Assembly: GCF_030463565.1 (NCBI RefSeq)
Contig: NC_134644.1
Span: forward strand, 97,212,765-97,276,764
Length of the DNA stretch: 64,000 bases
Direction of reading: 5' to 3'
From: Pelecanus crispus
Lineage: Eukaryota > Chordata > Aves > Pelecaniformes > Pelecanidae
Shown one piece after another: positions 59,426-64,000 of the stretch (positions are counted from its first letter, which is position 1; each line of letters starts with the position of its first letter). Made by a program: the position numbers and the translations under genes. The notes below the pieces were generated by a model. The model worked only from the letters and a program-made list of their open reading frames with translations. It was not told the DNA's origin and ran no database searches.

Positions 59426-62400
59426 ATTTCTTTTTGTCTGGGGTGTCCTAAAAGCCTTTCAACTTGGCTAATTTAAATTTACATCATAGCAACTGGTGTA
59501 GGACTTGCTCCAAACTTCTAGGCCATGACAGATGCTAAGGAGATAAACAACTGTGGGTTGGGAGGAAATGGGTAATATGTCCAGACTGTTCTGTGTGTTT
59601 GTGGAAGGAGTTAGAGGAACAGTAGATATAGGTTTCCTGTTAAGCCGGACAAGGGGGAAGCTGTGATGTTTCTCAGCTATGGTTGTGATTGGACTCAAGG
59701 TTAATAGTATTCTCACTGTGGGTTTGCCGTTTCTCCACCCACCATGAGAAGATCAGGTTGTCTTAAAAATCTAAATACCACTAAAAGTCAAGGAGACTTA
59801 ACCTCCCAATTCATTTAGATGCTTCAAAATTGCTCTCCACTGCTGCACAGTTGCTTGCAGTCTGTGGGGTGCTGTGGTGGAACAAGGGTTTGATAGCATC
59901 CCTCTGCTGCAGACTGGGAAGCAATGCCTGAACCGGCTCTGAGCTTTGAAATCATAATATGTCAATACATGTCCTTTTTGTTAAATACTTCTCCACTGAT
60001 CCTCTTACAGGTTAAGGCATACAGAATTTGTGAGGTGCTAACAAATGCCTGCCTGCATGTGCATGTTAAACAGGGTGGTCCTGATTTTCAGAGGTGACTG
60101 GATGCCCAGAATTCAGATATGGAGCTTGGGACAGTGGTCTGACTTCTCCATGATCAGTGTTTTCCAGGCTGATTTGTTTTCTGACAATCTAGTTTCATTA
60201 CTGTCTGAAGTTGGAGAGCCCCAAAACATTAGTTGCTTTTGTAAAAAACTTTTGTTGATGGACAAAGGTTAAAATAATTGGTAGGTATATTTAAATGGGT
60301 GGAAGAGTTTAGAGAAATTCAAGCAGTATTTGAATGCTGGTTAAACCATATTAGATTATTCTCTTCTATACCTCAGCCAGGAATGAAGGTCTTGATGGAA
60401 GAATTTCTGTGGTCTGAGTTATGTAGGTTTCTCCTGTTCATAATAGTCAGTTTTGGGACTACTTATGACAATTTAGTCTAGAGTGGTGCTACCAGAGACC
60501 ATTTAATTCAGCAACTATTATTCTGAAAGCCTTTTCCCTTGAAGCTCTGCCAGCAGCATGTTGGCTTGGATGCTTTGTTGATCTATCCATGTTAAGAAAA
60601 CAGTTGCATTTTGATGTAAGATAGTGATACTCAGTGTGGTGATTGTGACTGTTTGAAGATTTTGATCTTGACTGTGTTTTCAGTGAGTTTCAAATGTCGG
60701 ATTACTTGTCCAAGAGGGTGGTAAAATAATTTTAAAACACCCTTTTACATTCACCAGCCTTAAGCATTGCTGAAGATTTGTTCAGAGTTTGAGGCAGCTG
60801 CACCTGAATGGATTGTTTTATCGGCCTTTCTCCTCTGGAGGTATGATGATACCTGCACCAGAAACCCAACTAAACCTCAATTTCTGTGGCATGATTCCTT
60901 TCTGATTTTGGAGATAACCTTCAGGACAGGAATTGGAACTCTAAATTCAGTAGTTTCAAATCACAGCTGAGGTGTGCTTTCAGAACAGAGCTAGGAAGTT
61001 CAGCTAGGATGCTGTTCCTGATGTAATATCTTTTACATATAGAAAATTCTTTAGCCTGAACTTCTGTCATATTTTTCCCCACATCCTTCTGAGAAACTAC
61101 GATTTTTTTAATAATCTCTCCTTCTTTTTGAGTCATCTGTTGCAGAAAGCTAGTGAAATCTAGGTTTTTCTCTTAGTATTGTGTTCAAAGACCCAAGGAA
61201 ACAGTATACAACTTTGCAATTGTAGGATGCCTCACAGAAGAGGCATCCAATGTCAGGAATGACTTCTCATAGCACTAATATGGTCAAGGTTGGATTCTTT
61301 TCAGGGAAGGGAAGGGGGGCTTGTTTTTCCTCAAGTAAAAACAAGGAACCAGCAGGCATTAAAAATGGCCAAGGAAGTGAGGAAAGACAAGAAGTCTTTT
61401 AAAAATGTGGACTGAACTGAGTTTGCAGACTTTCAGAATGATCCAGATCTCTGAGTGTTTGAGAGTCTCCCAACATCCTTTGGGGTTTTTTGCCAGTTCA
61501 GCACAGAGGACTGATTGCCTGAGGGGGACTCCAGGTCCCTGTAGCAAAGCATTGGCTGCAATACATGGTGGGAAAGAACTATTTTTGTCCTGACATTTTT
61601 CTCCTCAGGAGCTATCTGGTGTGTCCACATTCAGAGAATTTCTTTAGGATTTGTGTAGAACAACTTATGCCTCTTCCCCAGAAGATGTAGATTAGGATTT
61701 CCTTTCACTGGACTGTTAAGCACACTGTAATCAGGTAAACAGCAGTTTACATTGCAAAATGTTCTGGCAATATTTCTACAACCCAAAAAGAAAAAAACTT
61801 CAAAAGCCTTAGATGGATACTTCTAGAAAAATAACTGAGCACTCAGGATTAACATGTCTAAAGCAGGCTACCTCAGGATTACCTTCTTTGCACAGTCCCG
61901 AGAGACATCATCTACTTTATCACCCATTAAGCAATGACTACATTTGATCTGCTTTAGTCTAAAATAAATTTTCAGTATCCCTGGTTTTTTTTTCCCCTGT
62001 CCAGTGAGGGGGACACAGAGGACTCTGCTCTGCAATTTGTTTTCTGAGTAGGCAAGATGATAAAATTGACATCAAGTATTCCCTCTCAAGTGCTGAAATG
62101 GCTAGGTTCCTCTCCATTTCATCCTCCAACCTCTTCTCGAAAGAGGAGACTGACAGTGCACAGCCTTGGCACAGCACCCATAGGCACCTCCCCAAACCTA
62201 AACACAGCTGCTTGGTCTAATTTTAGGTCTACTGACCCTTTGACAGCTGGGGAACTATGGACACTTGCATAAAATAGTGCTCGAGACATCATCATGGTAG
62301 CTAAACAGTCCCTGGTAAAAGTCCCCGTGTCCATCTCACTGACAACGAAGACACAGCACATTACATGTTTACATAGGTGGATTTGAAGGGCCTGATCCTG

Positions 62401-64000
62401 AGCCGGGGTAGCTCTGTGCCACTCCAGGGACAAAATTAAAGATGTGTAAGCAGCTCACTGAGCCGGAGCATAAAAAGGGGAAAGTTTGCAAGGGCTAACT
62501 TTGCATTCAGGGCAAGGCAAATTTAGGTACTCTGAAGCAATATACAAAACAGTTCACCGCCCTGCCTGTCCCTGTGCCCCTCCACGCACCACACTGGCTG
62601 TACAGCGAGCCTAAGAGCTGTGTCCTGCCCTTCCTACTGCAGACACGAGGACACTTCATTGCTCCCAGGCGGTAACTTTCTTCTGCAGGTAACAACTGCT
62701 GTCTTCAGCTGGTACAGGTCTGACCAATACCTTCTGTACATGTTCAGATTTCACAAGGTTTTCTTTTGGTCATGCAGGCTTAAAATTCCCCCTCTAGCTA
62801 CAGTTCACATCATTTGTACATAACTGATCGCCTTAAGTGTGTAGCTGTGCTTTACTCGTATTTCTGCATTTGTTAAGCCCTTTGCTTTCGCTAGGGATCC
62901 CCACAGTAACCCCCAGGTTTGCAGGAGGGTAAGGACAACTTCCAGCCATGGCAACATGGCTTCATGCAAGAACCTGCCTGTCTCTCCCATCTGTGAGGAG
63001 CTTCCTTGGTCTCCCTGTTCAATCTCAACGCAGTCACTCCTCTTCTCCAAAACACTAATCTTTGCAGGTGCATGCTCTTTTCACGTTCTCCCAGGCTGCC
63101 ATTAGCTAGAATTCTGTTGGATTCACTGAGGACAGGCTAAGAGCCATGAATTTCACCAAAGCATGCTTTGTGGAAGGATTAGAGAAGGAGGATGACTTAT
63201 AAATGTTACATTGTCGTATGTCTGAGGCTCTGCTTCTCTTGGGTAACTGTTGGTGTGTGGGGAAGAGCATAAGCCACAACGTTTGTGCCTAGAGTGTTTC
63301 TGAAGAACGCAGCTTCACAGGTGCCAGACTCTGCACATAAGAACATGTATCCACACAGATATACCTGTGTGAGCCGGAAATGTTTTTATATATGGTAGTG
63401 TTTTTACCTCACTGTTGTGTATTGTTACTTGAGGTTACTTTGCTTTTTAAAAACTTCTTGCTAGATGCCCTTTTGCTACTTCCTCATCCTTTAATGCCCA
63501 CATTAAAAAAATCTGATGGAAGCAGAAGAAACAAAGAGGTTGAGGATGAGAAGCTCTGTTCTTGCCATTCTTTGTCAGCAAACCTTTCCCTCTAGTTTGA
63601 AAATCTTCCCAGCTTACTTCTCAAAACAGCAAAGTGCCAACAAAGTCTGTTACCGGCAAGCCTGCAGCAGTTCCCTTAGCTTCTCCATCATGCACCCAGT
63701 AAAAGACACAGAGCACTTCGTACAGAGGAAGCATGGGTTACACATACATGTTGGACTTGAGAAATAGGTTTAGCATGGCTTTTCTTGATAGTGCTCTTTA
63801 AAACTTAGTTTTACTGGTTATTCAGGTGATGAACATCAAGCAACCAGGTAGTTAACAGTAGTTGTTTGAAAAAACAACTTGAATCCAGTACAAAATGTAC
63901 CAGTGAGTAGCACAACAAAGACAATTAATATGAACTAGATCAGCCCCTTGACTTGGTTACAGATCATTTCCTGCTGAAACACAAATTCAGAAAGATACAT
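59426..64000 (+). other. IKZF1: IKZF1 intron 3, end of window
   Basis: Non-coding. No exon with Ikaros zinc-finger coding potential (the CxxC...HxxxH pattern) appears on the + strand up to the edge, so the next exon lies outside the window. No named repeat was recognised. A possible old-repeat wording (gggcctgatcctgagc) lies near 62388. Confidence 0.55.

Noticed and set aside
59041..59451. 136-codon frame of Leu-Ser-Ser-Pro and Phe-Pro-Ser-Leu repeats
   Set aside because: Pure read-through of the pentanucleotide arrays; no gene context.
60485..60560. Possible old CR1 relic
   Set aside because: Only a few short words agree and not in consensus order.
1..64000. CRISPR arrays, bacterial operons, integrons or phage modules
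   Set aside because: The window is vertebrate nuclear DNA. No regularly spaced repeat-spacer array or prokaryotic gene organisation is present.
1..64000. tRNA, rRNA or microRNA genes
   Set aside because: The only B-box-like sequences sit in decayed SINE relics and have no cloverleaf. I could not establish any precursor-like hairpin by eye.

Overview
This window is vertebrate, and its repeats point to a bird. It has CR1 retrotransposon copies ending in the 8-9-base ATTCTATGA-type tail, two solo LTRs of types I recognise as avian, and a background of very old decayed repeats (L2-, MIR- and old CR1-like). There are no operons or intronless genes. Almost all long open frames are chance, repeat-derived or low-complexity.

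The only protein-coding gene I can support is the 5' part of IKZF1 (Ikaros, a lymphoid zinc-finger transcription factor) on the + strand. The first coding exon (33936-33989, ATG at 33950) and the second (41263-41382) are joined in phase 1 and match the Ikaros N-terminus closely. A GC-rich, CpG-dense block at about 20560-21680 lies 12.8 kb upstream and is the likely promoter with a largely non-coding exon 1; two candidate splice donors end at 20852 and 21113. The zinc-finger exons are absent, so the window ends inside a very long intron 3 (more than 22.6 kb).

Layout: 1-20550 is gene-free upstream DNA, holding a minus-strand L2-like LINE fossil (about 6100-6960), a CR1 with a 214-residue open frame (8041-8830), smaller CR1 pieces (11551-11650, 15240-15590), a 1.03-kb solo LTR with a 6-bp target duplication (12181-13209), a 101-bp deleted LTR (17991-18091) and three G/C homopolymers. 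20551-21680 is the promoter island. 21114-33935 is intron 1, mostly free of recognisable repeats, with a GC-richer block just upstream of exon 2. 33990-41262 is intron 2. 41383-64000 is intron 3, with a clear MIR-like SINE (about 56015-56150) and a 382-nt uninterrupted polypyrimidine tract made of two different pentanucleotide arrays (59044-59425).

I found no clearly novel biological system. The most interesting observations concern the IKZF1 5' end: candidate exon 1 is open in frame with the Ikaros ATG through either donor, and a competing short upstream ORF would stop 10 nt before that ATG. All family assignments are from memory and pattern reading, without database searches.
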